This document shows, piece by piece, positions 23,135 through 31,795 of a stretch of DNA of 64,000 bases. The translations under genes and the position numbers were made by a program. How positions within the stretch are numbered: position 1 is the stretch's first letter; each line of letters begins with the position of its first letter. Origin of the DNA: a virus; the IMG/VR virus record IMGVR_UViG_3300046003_004989, positions 62,001 to 126,000 of that record. The stretch is one strand, 5' to 3'. The notes beneath the pieces are model-generated. The model was not told the DNA's origin. It did no database searches and saw only the letters and a program-made list of their open reading frames with translations.

Positions 23135-23476
23135 TTATTTCTTGTAAGTAAAAGCATAGGAACCATCTCTAGTATAGCTCTTATTAATCTTGCTTTTATG
23201 TGAAGCGAAAACTTTAGCTACTAAGTCCTTAGCAAATTTTTCATCTTCTTTTAATTCGGAACCTAGCTTAGAAGTGCTAACTACCAAAGTTTCTTTTTTG
23301 AAGCCAAATCCACCCACAGTATCTAATAAAATACCCTGAGATCCATCTAATTCAAATTTACTATGCTTCTTGCAAGCATCTACTAAGTCTTTCATAAAGT
23401 TCTCTAGGTCTGTGTATGAGCCTTCATTAATAGAAGATTCATTTAGGAACTCTTCAAATGTTGGAATGTGTTTCAT
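23135..23476 (-). CDS. CTS-bearing putative internal head protein
   Basis: A 113-residue protein beginning MKHIPTFEEFLNESSINE, a clear example of the capsid-targeting leader with a gp21-type site after LNE (residue 13). A second possible site, INE, follows five residues later. The mature part is basic and small (FKKETLVVSTSKLGSELKED in the centre, ending YAFTYKK), consistent with a T4-like internal protein that lies with the DNA. It is separated from the main CTS cluster, sitting between the neck-like gene and the terminase genes. Function of the mature domain unknown. Confidence 0.65.
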   Translation of the reverse strand: MKHIPTFEEFLNESSINEGSYTDLENFMKDLVDACKKHSKFELDGSQGILLDTVGGFGFKKETLVVSTSKLGSELKEDEKFAKDLVAKVFASHKSKINKSYTRDGSYAFTYKK

Positions 23477-23491
23477 GATTATATTTTGTGT

Positions 23492-25348
23492 TTATCTTAC
23501 GTATTCTTTTACCATTCTCAAAGGTGGAATAGCATTATCGATCATTAAAGCTTGATCTTGATCTCTTACTACAAATTGATTAAGAGTTATAGGTTGAACC
23601 TCTTCTTCCATTGATTCTTTCCATATTCTAATATTAGTTAGAAGTGTAGTTCCAGCTCTTAACATGAAAGATGTATCGGTTGGAGTTATCGCTTCAGGAG
23701 TCATATTAGAATTTTGAGTAAACAGAAGTCTAAGATTAGTAGTTTTAATTTGTCCATTTGGTGGTAAAGATGAATCGTATCTCATACCCCAAATATGAAC
23801 TGATGTTTGAGAGAATTCATTCATATGATTAACTACAATTCCATACCAATCATTAGGATTCAATTCAGGGAAATTCTGATCAAAAACCATTGTTTGAGTG
23901 TTTCTAACAACAGTTATCGATTTTGTTTTTCCTGTGATAGGATCGTAATCTAAAGTGATTCCAATACCTTTATTTTCTGATGGATTGTAACCATCAATTA
24001 GAATATCTGATCCATTTCCAGTAGGCTTAAACCAAGCAGAAAATGCAGTATTCACTTTGTCATCTCGATTTACCGCTAATTTATACTTAACCGCAATATC
24101 ATTTTTAGTCATACCTACAGGTAAGTTGTAGAAGTACTTACCAACTACCGTAAAGTAATTTGTTAGATCTTTTGTTTCGATAACTAGCTTATCGTGAATA
24201 TGACTTCTTACGTGATCGAATCCACCGATAGAAATTGTACGATACTGTAAGGGTTTCGTAATCTCTTCATATTCTCTTTGGATTTCTCCACCAAGAACTT
24301 CGTCTAATGAAACATGAAGATCGTTAACGTACTGATCGATTTCAGGGATGTTACGCATAACATTTAGTTTATCTTGCCATTTGAATAGATTGACTCTGTA
24401 ATAAGCTTCAGTAGCCATAAAATCACGTCTCAAATATGCCGAGTTAACTTCATATATACGATCAATTAGAGGGAAATACAAATAATCTCTTTGTTCAGGA
24501 AGATCGTCTTGTCCGAATGCTCTTTCGAAATGTTCTTTGACGATATGCACTTCTAGACCATCACCAAAATCCATATCATAAGGTAAGAATGCGATAGCAT
24601 TGTCTGGGAATTGATTGTCAGGAATCATAATCTTGATATCCTTCACTTCCGTTACCTCATATAGTGAAAACTCTTTTAGAACTGGATCAGCAGATTCAGC
24701 TTTAACTTGAGTTTTGAAATATCGAACACAATGACCAAACATTTCCGAAACTGCACATGACATTTCGTGATAGATCTTAATAGCTGGACTCATTACATCA
24801 TAAGGACGGAATAGAGCACCATCACAATTAATTGTAATTCCAGAAGAGAAATTTGTAGTAGGACAAGCATTAGCTTTACAGCCGTCTTGCGTGATTATTT
24901 TCGGAGCAACTCCTGTAGGTGTAACACCTTCTTCGAAATTGATAACAATTCTTTCAATCATTCTTGCTCCAGTTTCTGGACCTTTTCTGACTAATCTAAA
25001 TTGTAAGTCAAATGAATCAGAAATTTTATGCGGATTAGGATCAGTTGGACGAATAATGCCATTCAATGTAGATCGTAAACTTTCTAATTGCTGACCATTC
25101 TCTGCAATTTTAACCCAAGCTGACCAAATAACATGAGGCTTTCCGGTAGCTCTATCTATTGTTGCAATATCATAACTCCATCTAATGTAAATGTCATGAT
25201 AATTCTCCGCAGTCTCTAAAGGAGAGAAGTCAAATTCAATATTTTGTATTGATTTGATATAATAGAAAGCATTCGAAAAGTCCACAAGCAGGGTATCACC
25301 TGCATTGTAAGTTATGTTATTATTGGTTATTTGATAATCGAAACGCAT
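23492..25348 (-). CDS. Virion structural protein, possible neck protein (gp14-like segment)
   Basis: A 618-residue structural protein. Residues 1-160 form a beta-rich domain (WSAWVKIAENGQQL). The centre, about 195-340, contains FRPYDVMSPAIKIYHEMS and a stretch HIVKEHFERAFG then DYLYFPLIDRIYEVNSAYL, which resembles the metal- or interface-binding part of T4 gp14 neck proteins. Residues 430-590 look like a concanavalin/LamG-type jelly roll (FSAWFKPTGNG, NDWYGIVVNHMNEFSQTSVH). Its place just before gp16/gp17 matches T4 genes 13-15. The neck assignment is tentative; a virion role is well supported by context. Confidence 0.45.
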   Translation of the reverse strand: MRFDYQITNNNITYNAGDTLLVDFSNAFYYIKSIQNIEFDFSPLETAENYHDIYIRWSYDIATIDRATGKPHVIWSAWVKIAENGQQLESLRSTLNGIIRPTDPNPHKISDSFDLQFRLVRKGPETGARMIERIVINFEEGVTPTGVAPKIITQDGCKANACPTTNFSSGITINCDGALFRPYDVMSPAIKIYHEMSCAVSEMFGHCVRYFKTQVKAESADPVLKEFSLYEVTEVKDIKIMIPDNQFPDNAIAFLPYDMDFGDGLEVHIVKEHFERAFGQDDLPEQRDYLYFPLIDRIYEVNSAYLRRDFMATEAYYRVNLFKWQDKLNVMRNIPEIDQYVNDLHVSLDEVLGGEIQREYEEITKPLQYRTISIGGFDHVRSHIHDKLVIETKDLTNYFTVVGKYFYNLPVGMTKNDIAVKYKLAVNRDDKVNTAFSAWFKPTGNGSDILIDGYNPSENKGIGITLDYDPITGKTKSITVVRNTQTMVFDQNFPELNPNDWYGIVVNHMNEFSQTSVHIWGMRYDSSLPPNGQIKTTNLRLLFTQNSNMTPEAITPTDTSFMLRAGTTLLTNIRIWKESMEEEVQPITLNQFVVRDQDQALMIDNAIPPLRMVKEYVR

Positions 25349-25366
25349 TAAGCATTATTCGTATTT

Positions 25367-25750
25367 TTAGTGCTTTGTCATCATTTGGAAGATTAGTGCA
25401 ATAGTTAAACCTGCAACTGTAGTGAAAATAAACCAAAGAGCTTTATTAACACCTTCTTGCCATTTTTCCAAATTATCTAAACGATTTCTTAGATCCGGAA
25501 TTTCTTCTATTTGATCTTCAAATCTTAGGATAGAATCCGTATTCTTGTTTATTCTAACAATAACACCATCATCTGGATTGAAGAGTCTTTTTTTGAAGTA
25601 TTCCAAATCCTCTTTAATAGATTTTTGGTCTTGACTAAGAGACTCAATCGAGCGTTTTATACTCTCAAGTTCTCCGTTTGGAAGTTTGGTCTTGATGATA
25701 TCAAGGGCTTTAAGAATATCTTCTATTCTTGGATCTGAGGTAGTAGCCAT
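25367..25750 (-). CDS. Coiled-coil protein with C-terminal membrane anchor
   Basis: A 127-residue protein: a long charged helix (about residues 8-95, with LESIKRSIESLSQDQKSIKE) and one C-terminal transmembrane segment (LWFIFTTVAGLTIALIFQ, about 104-121). This is the layout of XhlA-type or spanin-like membrane-associated phage proteins, so a lysis or envelope function is possible. It has a late-type promoter 19 nt upstream of its ATG and lies ahead of the neck-like gene. No lysis enzyme is found nearby, so the role stays open. Confidence 0.6.
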   Translation of the reverse strand: MATTSDPRIEDILKALDIIKTKLPNGELESIKRSIESLSQDQKSIKEDLEYFKKRLFNPDDGVIVRINKNTDSILRFEDQIEEIPDLRNRLDNLEKWQEGVNKALWFIFTTVAGLTIALIFQMMTKH

Positions 25751-25768
25751 CTATAATTCTCTTGTTTT

Positions 25769-25778
25769 TATATTTATC
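25769..25778 (-). promoter_or_regulatory. Late-type promoter element
   Basis: Minus strand GATAAATATA (extended GGATAAATATAAAAAC), 19 nt before the start of the coiled-coil membrane protein gene. Confidence 0.6.
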
Positions 25779-25793
25779 CGTGAACCAAGAGAA

Positions 25794-26447
25794 TCATTTC
25801 TTCATGATTACAAGTGCAGTAGAATTATCTCGTTCCAATTTATGACCAAAAGCAGCCATTATATTTACAACATTAAGATATTCGTCGTCTTCTTTTTCGA
25901 ATTGATAAGAATAATTTTGAAGACGTACGAAAAGGTCACGGACAGCAACCTCAAAATAAGGTTTGGGATTGTATATTGTAGGTTGATAGACTCCAATATG
26001 TTTGAAGATTCTCTCACAATCTACTAAAAATTCAGGAAGAACTTTATTAGCGAGATCTATCCTAGAATGCATAATTTTATACTCAAATTTTTTGTTCTCG
26101 GATGATTCTGTAGTTTCGGATACATGAACTCTAAAGTATTTGAGTTTTTTAAATTCTCTCATAGCCGCCTCTAAATAATAAATAGAGTTAGCATTAGCTT
26201 GGAAATTTGAAGGTGAAACCGAATCAAAATTTGTGATATCTTTACGATATTTCTCCCAAAGGATCTCTTCTACCTCATGCACTTTCACGAAGAAAGAAGA
26301 ACTATCATAGTCAGGGACTGTAACAATCTGTGCTTTCTTTTTGAAGTCATTTATCAATAAACGGTCTTTGTAATTGTTCTTATTGAGATAGATCTCTAGA
26401 ATTAGAGGTTCAATCATAAAATTAGTATCTTCAAAGTTATCGATCAT
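25794..26447 (-). CDS. Hypothetical protein
   Basis: A 217-residue protein (start MIDNFEDTNFMIEPLILEIY), mixed alpha/beta, without recognisable motifs. A central segment SIYYLEAAMREFKKLKYFRV and the C-terminal EYLNVVNIMAAFGHKLERD are probable helices. It overlaps the end of the clamp-loader-small-subunit-like gene by 11 bp and is the last gene of that operon before a late promoter begins the structural genes. Function unknown. Confidence 0.55.
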   Translation of the reverse strand: MIDNFEDTNFMIEPLILEIYLNKNNYKDRLLINDFKKKAQIVTVPDYDSSSFFVKVHEVEEILWEKYRKDITNFDSVSPSNFQANANSIYYLEAAMREFKKLKYFRVHVSETTESSENKKFEYKIMHSRIDLANKVLPEFLVDCERIFKHIGVYQPTIYNPKPYFEVAVRDLFVRLQNYSYQFEKEDDEYLNVVNIMAAFGHKLERDNSTALVIMKK

Positions 26448-26853
26448 ACATTTCGATTTGTTTTTCTAATGCAGAAAAACTCTTCTTCATACCTTCTGGA
26501 TTGTATTTGATAGCTTCATGTAATTCTCTTTCGCCTATCTGATTTCTTTCCATCCAAAGTTTTGCAACTTCTGGATTAGGTTTCCAGACTTTTTCGGTTG
26601 AAGATGTAGTCCTCTTAGTCTTTGTATATATCCAACCAGGGACTCTTTGGAACCTTGATGCTACGATTTGCCATAAGTCGACGACCGCTGATCCATTGAT
26701 TCCATTTCGATTTAATTGTTGTGCAGTTGCAGGATGTTTAATCGACATGAATCGATTGACCATAAAGAAGTGTTTACCTTTCTCTGCACTTTTTTGTTCT
26801 GCGTATTGTTTTGGGTTCGTGAACATTACACGAACGAAGTCAAATAGTTCCAT
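26437..26853 (-). CDS. Clamp-loader small subunit candidate (gp62-like)
   Basis: A 138-residue protein starting MELFDFVRVMFTNPKQYAEQ. The motif FFMVNRFMSIKHP near residue 27 resembles the [FI]-x-[IV]-N-[RK]-x-[LM]-S hallmark of the short gp62 clamp-loader subunits of marine T4-like phages. The C-terminal helix pattern (KLWMERNQIGERELHEAIKY) also fits. It would pair with the gp44-like ATPase to load the sliding clamp. ATG at 26853 is preferred over an upstream TTG; a CATATAA element lies 5 nt before it. The match is by pattern only, and it is not adjacent to the gp44 gene. Confidence 0.45.
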   Translation of the reverse strand: MELFDFVRVMFTNPKQYAEQKSAEKGKHFFMVNRFMSIKHPATAQQLNRNGINGSAVVDLWQIVASRFQRVPGWIYTKTKRTTSSTEKVWKPNPEVAKLWMERNQIGERELHEAIKYNPEGMKKSFSALEKQIEMYDR

Positions 26854-26868
26854 GTTAGTTATATGCAA

Positions 26869-27174
26869 TTAAAGTTTATCGTAATCAGTCAAATCTATTT
26901 CTGTTCCGTCCCAACTTTTAGCACTGACCATATTTCCTATGCCAGTTAAAGTGAAACATATCGTAGTTCCACCTCCAATAGCACCTAAATACTTCTTTGG
27001 TTTAGATCTTTCCCATGCACGTAATTTTCTGATTTGTACTTCATCTAATTCGAATTGCCAAGACTCAGAAGTATACACTCCTTCAGGAACGACATTCCAT
27101 TCTTTTGGTAAACATTTCTCCGTACACCTTCCATTTTTCTTGATGCATTTTTTGCAAAGGATTTCTTTACTCAT
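26869..27174 (-). CDS. Hypothetical Cys-rich protein
   Basis: A 101-residue protein with an N-terminal cysteine cluster CKKCIKKNGRCTEKC (residues 7-21), likely zinc binding, followed by a beta-rich region (YLGAIGGGTTICFTLTGIGN). The ATG at 27174 is used; a TTG two codons earlier is possible. It overlaps the end of the upstream gene by 8 bp. Function unknown. Confidence 0.55.
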   Translation of the reverse strand: MSKEILCKKCIKKNGRCTEKCLPKEWNVVPEGVYTSESWQFELDEVQIRKLRAWERSKPKKYLGAIGGGTTICFTLTGIGNMVSAKSWDGTEIDLTDYDKL

Positions 27175-27481
27175 TTTCAAATTCTTTTTTAAGACGTAGA
27201 TAGCTTTCTCGTCTACGATTCTTCATTTCAATTTCGCTTCGTTTATTCCTTTCAATTCGTTTTTCAAATTCTTCATCAGACTCTTCAACCATCCGAGTAA
27301 TTTGATTATGCCAATATCCATGATAGTCGAAGTTATCATCATCAACCCAACCAGAATGAATGATGTCATCGTCTTCTAATTGTAAATTTTTGATATGAGA
27401 CCATTTCATTGGGCCGTTATTATATCCATGGAATATTTGTTTTTCCTTTAAGATTTTCTTTGGTGATTTTGTATCTTCCAT
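27167..27481 (-). CDS. Hypothetical acidic/basic protein
   Basis: A 104-residue protein starting MEDTKSPKKILKEKQIFHGY. The centre is rich in Asp, Trp and Tyr (HSGWVDDDNFDYHGYWHN) and the C-terminus is a charged helix (EFEKRIERNKRSEIEMKNRR). The start is the ATG of the TAATG junction with the glycosylase gene. No family recognised. Confidence 0.55.
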   Translation of the reverse strand: MEDTKSPKKILKEKQIFHGYNNGPMKWSHIKNLQLEDDDIIHSGWVDDDNFDYHGYWHNQITRMVEESDEEFEKRIERNKRSEIEMKNRRRESYLRLKKEFENE

Positions 27482-28299
27482 TATTTTTGTATTTGTGGTA
27501 CCCAATGTGTCATTCTGCCTTCTCTCGTTACTTCTTTAACGACTGGATATCCTTGTTCGCAAATGTTTCTTCCGTAAACTTTAAATGAGAAAACGAAATC
27601 TCCATCTTCTCCGTCCATACCTTTATATGTGCTAATACTTGCTCCTCGATTAGCAAAAGAAGATTTGATTACTTCTTCAGTTGCTTTATTCAGTTTAGAG
27701 AATTCGGAATCTGTGATAGATTTTACTACTCTATGTGGTGAAACTCCAGCTCTATAGAGAACTTCTGCTTTGATGTAATTTCCGATTCCACCGATCAGTG
27801 ATTGATTCATTAAAACTTCTGGCATCGTAGCTTCAGGGAATTTCATTAGCCTTTCTTTGAATAGCTCATCAGATATGATATCTGCTAGATGATTAGGTCC
27901 GATAGACTTTATTTTCTTTTTAGTCTGTTCGATATCATCTATGAATTTCATAGTTCCAAAGTTTCTAGCATCAGTAAAAAAGACCGAATTATCTTCAGTC
28001 TTAAATTCTATATGGCCATGTTTTGTATGATCGGCTCTCCAACCGCCAGACATTCCGAGAGTATTCCAAGCCCACCATTTTTTTCCGCTTTTCCCTGTGA
28101 ACTGAAATAAAATCAGCTTTCCACAGAAAGTTACTTCATCTACTTTTGCAGGCAATTCTTCTCTAAATGCAGATAGACCGACTGGATCTCCATGTCTGAC
28201 ATATCTACCAGAGTGAATGATAACTTCGGTTAGTAATTTACCGTTGATTCTTTGATTAATCGACAGTGCTGTCCTCGCTACTTCTGGTAATTCTGGCAT
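27481..28299 (-). CDS. Fpg/Nei-family DNA glycosylase with degenerate zinc finger
   Basis: A 272-residue base-excision repair glycosylase/AP lyase. The N-terminal catalytic proline and glutamate (MPELPEV), the conserved lysine in FCGKLILF (Lys61), and the helix-two-turn-helix region with NQSLIGGIGNYIKAEVLYRA are all present. In the C-terminal finger, three of four zinc-binding cysteines are replaced: the first pair reads C-E-Q-G and the last reads VPQIQ instead of CPxCQ, while the DNA-contacting GRMTHW is kept. It may therefore use a zinc-independent finger, as in NEIL1-type enzymes. It should remove oxidised bases from phage or host DNA. Confidence 0.88.
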   Translation of the reverse strand: MPELPEVARTALSINQRINGKLLTEVIIHSGRYVRHGDPVGLSAFREELPAKVDEVTFCGKLILFQFTGKSGKKWWAWNTLGMSGGWRADHTKHGHIEFKTEDNSVFFTDARNFGTMKFIDDIEQTKKKIKSIGPNHLADIISDELFKERLMKFPEATMPEVLMNQSLIGGIGNYIKAEVLYRAGVSPHRVVKSITDSEFSKLNKATEEVIKSSFANRGASISTYKGMDGEDGDFVFSFKVYGRNICEQGYPVVKEVTREGRMTHWVPQIQK

Positions 28300-28468
28300 T
28301 TTCGTTTTTTTCGTTAATGAATCTTTTTTGTTCTATTAGCAATTTTTTCCCTTCGATTTTATTTGATTCGTTTAGGGCTTCGGTTAGCTTTCCTAGAACG
28401 TCTACTAATTTAGGTAGATCGTGTTCTAAGAATTTTTTACCTACTCTTGATGATGCAAAGTCTTCCAT
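28256..28468 (-). CDS. Small helical hypothetical protein
   Basis: A 70-residue charged protein (start MEDFASSRVGKKFLEHDLPK), mostly helical. It overlaps the start of the glycosylase gene by 44 bp, a larger overlap than its neighbours, but its start lies 4 nt after the upstream stop and its composition is protein-like. Function unknown. Confidence 0.5.
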   Translation of the reverse strand: MEDFASSRVGKKFLEHDLPKLVDVLGKLTEALNESNKIEGKKLLIEQKRFINEKNENARITRSSEDSTVD

Positions 28469-28472
28469 TTGT

Positions 28473-28889
28473 TTAATTTATTTGTTCACGATTCCAAGTG
28501 TATTCTTTCACTTCACCGTTAATGTATTCTTTCCAAGTCTTCTTCCAAGGACCTGCTATTAATAATGTGACACAACCTCTAGGGGATTCACCTATGCAAT
28601 GATAGGAATCTCGAGGAAAGTATCGTATAAATTGTGTTCTTTCTATTGTTGTAATTTCTCCAGTGGATTCATCATCCAATACATATTCTCTGTATCTCCC
28701 AAAAAGTTTGAAACTTAAAGCATTAAATGCATGAGTATGAAACCTATCTTGAAAATTATCACTTTTAACGAAATGAAAGATGACTATACTAAAGAGCCAC
28801 TTACATTCGAAAATAACATATTGGTGAATCTTCCGATTACCGAAGTTAAATGTGTTCTTATGTAAAAAACTTATTGCGTTACTCTTCAT
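28473..28889 (-). CDS. Cupin-like hypothetical protein
   Basis: A 138-residue protein whose centre, DRFHTHAFNALSFKLFGRY followed later by RDSYHCIGESPRGCVTLLI, has the two histidine-containing motifs and beta layout of a cupin-type barrel. Metal binding by His residues is plausible. Overlaps its upstream neighbour by 11 bp. No substrate is apparent. Confidence 0.5.
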   Translation of the reverse strand: MKSNAISFLHKNTFNFGNRKIHQYVIFECKWLFSIVIFHFVKSDNFQDRFHTHAFNALSFKLFGRYREYVLDDESTGEITTIERTQFIRYFPRDSYHCIGESPRGCVTLLIAGPWKKTWKEYINGEVKEYTWNREQIN

Positions 28890-29271
28890 GGTTTTCTAAG
28901 TCCCAACAGATGTCAGTCAAAAAGTTTTCATCTGTTAGAGTTTTCATTAATTCGTTTTTATGTTGTCTATTGAATTGTTCAGCTTCTTCTAGCGTTTTAT
29001 TTCCCCAAACCGTAACTTGATCGAAATGATTCAATCTAGCTAATCTGACTAATTCATTATAGTCTTCTTTTCTCAAATGCCCTTTAAGTGGCATAAGCCT
29101 ACCTACGCAGGTATTCCACTTAAATTTTCTACCGTCGTAAGTAACCCAATAATAGTCCATATCATCTTCACCTACTGCTACTAATCTTTCGATATCCCAA
29201 CTGCAATTAATGACGAATTGTCCTTTTAGTTCTTCAAACTTCCGAATGATGAGTGTTTTATTATCTTCCAT
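28879..29271 (-). CDS. Hypothetical protein
   Basis: A 130-residue acidic protein (start MEDNKTLIIRKFEELKGQFV) with Trp-rich beta segments (YYWVTYDGRKFKW) and a C-terminal helix. It overlaps both neighbours by about 11 bp, as most genes in this operon do. No family recognised. Confidence 0.55.
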   Translation of the reverse strand: MEDNKTLIIRKFEELKGQFVINCSWDIERLVAVGEDDMDYYWVTYDGRKFKWNTCVGRLMPLKGHLRKEDYNELVRLARLNHFDQVTVWGNKTLEEAEQFNRQHKNELMKTLTDENFLTDICWDLENHEE

Positions 29272-29641
29272 ATTCGTATCTAGATGCTGTTTTATCTTTA
29301 TATGTGATAGATTTGATCTCGTTTGGAGTAGACTTCTTGTACACTTCTTCTACAATATAAAGATTTTCCCATTCAACATTAGTGTTTTGCATAACCCATT
29401 GAGTGCTTTCATCCCATGTCATTTGACGAGTTTCGATAACTATACCCCATTGATCTGAGAATGATTGATCTGACTCAGCCATCGCTTCAAACATCTCGAT
29501 TGAAGGTTTTCTATAAGAAGTTTTACCGTCAGTTCGAGATACTAAGAGAGTTAACCCTATCGAATTATCTCTCTCGTAAGCATCGGAATAATCTTTGTAA
29601 GCTTTCTCAAGTAGATGATTGTATTGCATTTCAGTATTCAT
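29261..29641 (-). CDS. Hypothetical protein
   Basis: A 126-residue protein (start MNTEMQYNHLLEKAYKDYSD) with an N-terminal helix followed by a strand-rich centre (GIVIETRQMTWDESTQWVM). Overlaps neighbouring genes by 11 bp on each side. Function unknown. Confidence 0.55.
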   Translation of the reverse strand: MNTEMQYNHLLEKAYKDYSDAYERDNSIGLTLLVSRTDGKTSYRKPSIEMFEAMAESDQSFSDQWGIVIETRQMTWDESTQWVMQNTNVEWENLYIVEEVYKKSTPNEIKSITYKDKTASRYEYGR

Positions 29642-30005
29642 TTATCTTCAAATTAAATTTTTCAAATATTTTTAGAGCTTCTTCGATACGGACTTTTATC
29701 CAAATAAAGACTTCACCGTAAGAATTGCTACCGATATTACATCCACCAAATTCCCAATAATCTTCTTCATTGCTTACATAAGATGCATTACGGAATGAAA
29801 TGACCCAATGAGGTTTATTCGATTGTATAAGCTCATAAGCCTCTTCGTAAGTTAGCTTACTCGGTCTTCTTGTAGCATATCCAGGATTGTCTATTGTGCT
29901 CTTTTCATCGACCCAAGAATCGAAAGATTTACTTAGAGCATAATCAAAAATCTCCTTCGGATCACTAGGGAGATTTTGAATATTTGCATGTTTGTAAAGT
30001 CCCAT
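29631..30005 (-). CDS. Hypothetical protein
   Basis: A 124-residue protein (start MGLYKHANIQNLPSDPKEIF) with an aromatic-rich core (HWVISFRNASYVSNEEDYWE) and C-terminal helix EALKIFEKFNL. It begins 1 nt after the exonuclease stop, so it is the first of the small genes co-transcribed with it. Function unknown. Confidence 0.55.
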   Translation of the reverse strand: MGLYKHANIQNLPSDPKEIFDYALSKSFDSWVDEKSTIDNPGYATRRPSKLTYEEAYELIQSNKPHWVISFRNASYVSNEEDYWEFGGCNIGSNSYGEVFIWIKVRIEEALKIFEKFNLKINEY

Positions 30006-30006
30006 C

Positions 30007-31284
30007 TTACTTTAATAAGTCTTTCCAAAATTCATCGTCGAAACCTTTGTCAGTTTCTGATGTCGATGTGATAATTACTTCACCTACAGGTTTTTCTGCA
30101 GAAGCTTTAGGTATTGCTGCTTTGAACAATCCAGATTCATTGAATGATTCTGCTTTGTCTTTTGTATATGTCGTACCTTCAAGAATTTTGTCTTTATTCA
30201 TGATGGTATGTAACTCCATTGCAGAGAATGAATGCAATTTATTTGGAGTGATAGTCATAAACATTGCTTCGAGAATTTCTGCAGGAATACAATTTTTATG
30301 TAAGAAAACAAGATCTCGATTAAGTAACCATTTAGTACGAATTTCTGCAGGTTCTTTTTCAATTTTAATTACTCGTTTAGCAATTGAAACGATTTGATCG
30401 ATGTATTCGTCGTTGAAAAAATGTGATTGATTAACGAAAACCTTATCATCCTTGAATTCGTTTAGAATTGTATTTGCGTGATTATCAGTAACACCAAAAC
30501 GTCTAGGACCTCCTTTAGTTTCTTTGATTACGACATGTAAAGGAGAAACGTTATCGCCCATATCCCCTATAAGAACTTTTCGGAATAAAAATTCATTAGT
30601 ATTGACTTCGTCAAGTTTCATCTTATTCATTTTGATGATGTCCTTAAGGTGTTGTTTTGAGTTTGAAACGAGGTCGATAGGTAGATTGAAGATATCGTTT
30701 GTTGTATTGAAGTCTTCTTGATCTAACCAATTTTTAAAGCCAGGGAATACGTGCAAATCCTTATCGAATTTATTGTAGTAAAGTGTGTTTGCACCTGAGG
30801 AATTGTCTTTATTTACTAATTGAAGTAAGTCGTTATCTCCTGAGATAATCATTGCATTTTGACCTTGTTGATTAAGGTGAGCAGACCAAGCGAAGATTAA
30901 GTCATCGGCTTCGGCACCACGAACTCGAGAAACAATGATACCAAGTTTTTCGAGACCTGCAACGAATTCGTTATGAACTTCATAGATTTTATTCCAATCG
31001 ATTTCAGAAGATTTTGTACGATTAGCTTTATACGTTTCGCCACCTGCATAGGTTTTTCGCCAAGATGATGAGTCGATAGTATAGACGATTCGATTTGTAA
31101 TTCCTTCGAATCTTTTAATTTCAGAAGCAAAGTCTACTGAAAGTTTCCAAAGAAGTAAGTTTTTATCTTCTTCAGGTTCGTCGATAAAATTGAATGGCTT
31201 GCCTTGCTTGATTTTTTGACCAATGAAGAAAGTTTTATGTAGCCAGAAGTTACCGTCGAAAATTAATGTGTATTTACCAGTCAT
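30007..31284 (-). CDS. rnh: 5'-3' exonuclease, T4 RNase H / FEN-like
   Basis: A 425-residue flap/RNase H-type nuclease of the T4 RNase H family (T4 protein is 305 aa). Acidic metal-site motifs are IFDGNFWLHK (residues 8-17), RGAEADDLIFAWS and SGDNDLLQLV, then the helix-hairpin-helix region IGDMGDNVSPLH. It should remove RNA primers and 5' flaps on the lagging strand. The extra C-terminal 60 residues end in FDDEFWKDLL, a hydrophobic/acidic peptide that could dock on the sliding clamp; that is inference from position and composition. Confidence 0.88.
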   Translation of the reverse strand: MTGKYTLIFDGNFWLHKTFFIGQKIKQGKPFNFIDEPEEDKNLLLWKLSVDFASEIKRFEGITNRIVYTIDSSSWRKTYAGGETYKANRTKSSEIDWNKIYEVHNEFVAGLEKLGIIVSRVRGAEADDLIFAWSAHLNQQGQNAMIISGDNDLLQLVNKDNSSGANTLYYNKFDKDLHVFPGFKNWLDQEDFNTTNDIFNLPIDLVSNSKQHLKDIIKMNKMKLDEVNTNEFLFRKVLIGDMGDNVSPLHVVIKETKGGPRRFGVTDNHANTILNEFKDDKVFVNQSHFFNDEYIDQIVSIAKRVIKIEKEPAEIRTKWLLNRDLVFLHKNCIPAEILEAMFMTITPNKLHSFSAMELHTIMNKDKILEGTTYTKDKAESFNESGLFKAAIPKASAEKPVGEVIITSTSETDKGFDDEFWKDLLK

Positions 31285-31328
31285 ATGTATACGATTTTTT
31301 AGTTTTATGCAGAATTTGATTCGTGGTT

Positions 31329-31472
31329 TTATCTGTCTGCTAATCTTTTGAAGACATCGATATTTTGATCGATCTTAACGAACAATTCTTTCATTTTGTC
31401 ATCTAAGAATTTTTTGTACTCAGCGTCGTTTTTGAAACGGCTTTTATCGTAGTTTAATTTTTGTTTTGCCAT
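31329..31472 (-). CDS. Small basic helical protein (47 aa)
   Basis: A 47-residue, Lys/Asp-rich, fully helical protein (MAKQKLNYDKSRFKNDAEYK at the start, ending FKRLADR). Its start overlaps the end of the 108-residue gene by 29 bp. Short frame, but composition and operon fit support it. Function unknown. Confidence 0.5.
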   Translation of the reverse strand: MAKQKLNYDKSRFKNDAEYKKFLDDKMKELFVKIDQNIDVFKRLADR

Positions 31473-31770
31473 TGTTCGTTGGAGTTGAAGTTATTGTTTG
31501 AACGTTTTTCGGAGTATAGTAGAATTGTAGATTTGAATCCATTGTTACGAAGTCTTCTGGAAACATATTAAAGTCGTAAAGATTATTTTTGTTGTTTTCT
31601 ACTAACTTATTGAAGTATCTTAAGTACATAAAACCGTAACGATGTTGAGGAATACAAAATACAAAAACACATAGAGCATTTTTATGAGAACCTTTAGTAA
31701 CTTTTACAATGTCACCTAATTCGATTTGATTGTTGTTTTGATCAGTAAAATGTAATGGATTGAATTGCAT
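31444..31770 (-). CDS. Hypothetical protein with SH3-like N-terminus
   Basis: A 108-residue protein. NNQIELGDIVKVTKGSHKNA near residues 13-32 is a KOW/SH3-like beginning (x-x-G-D-x-V-x-V). The rest is aromatic-rich and ends with a basic tail KTKIKLR. It is the first gene behind an early-type promoter and leads into the exonuclease operon. Confidence 0.55.
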   Translation of the reverse strand: MQFNPLHFTDQNNNQIELGDIVKVTKGSHKNALCVFVFCIPQHRYGFMYLRYFNKLVENNKNNLYDFNMFPEDFVTMDSNLQFYYTPKNVQTITSTPTNNGKTKIKLR

Positions 31771-31795
31771 AATTGAATTGTTTTAATTTGATATA

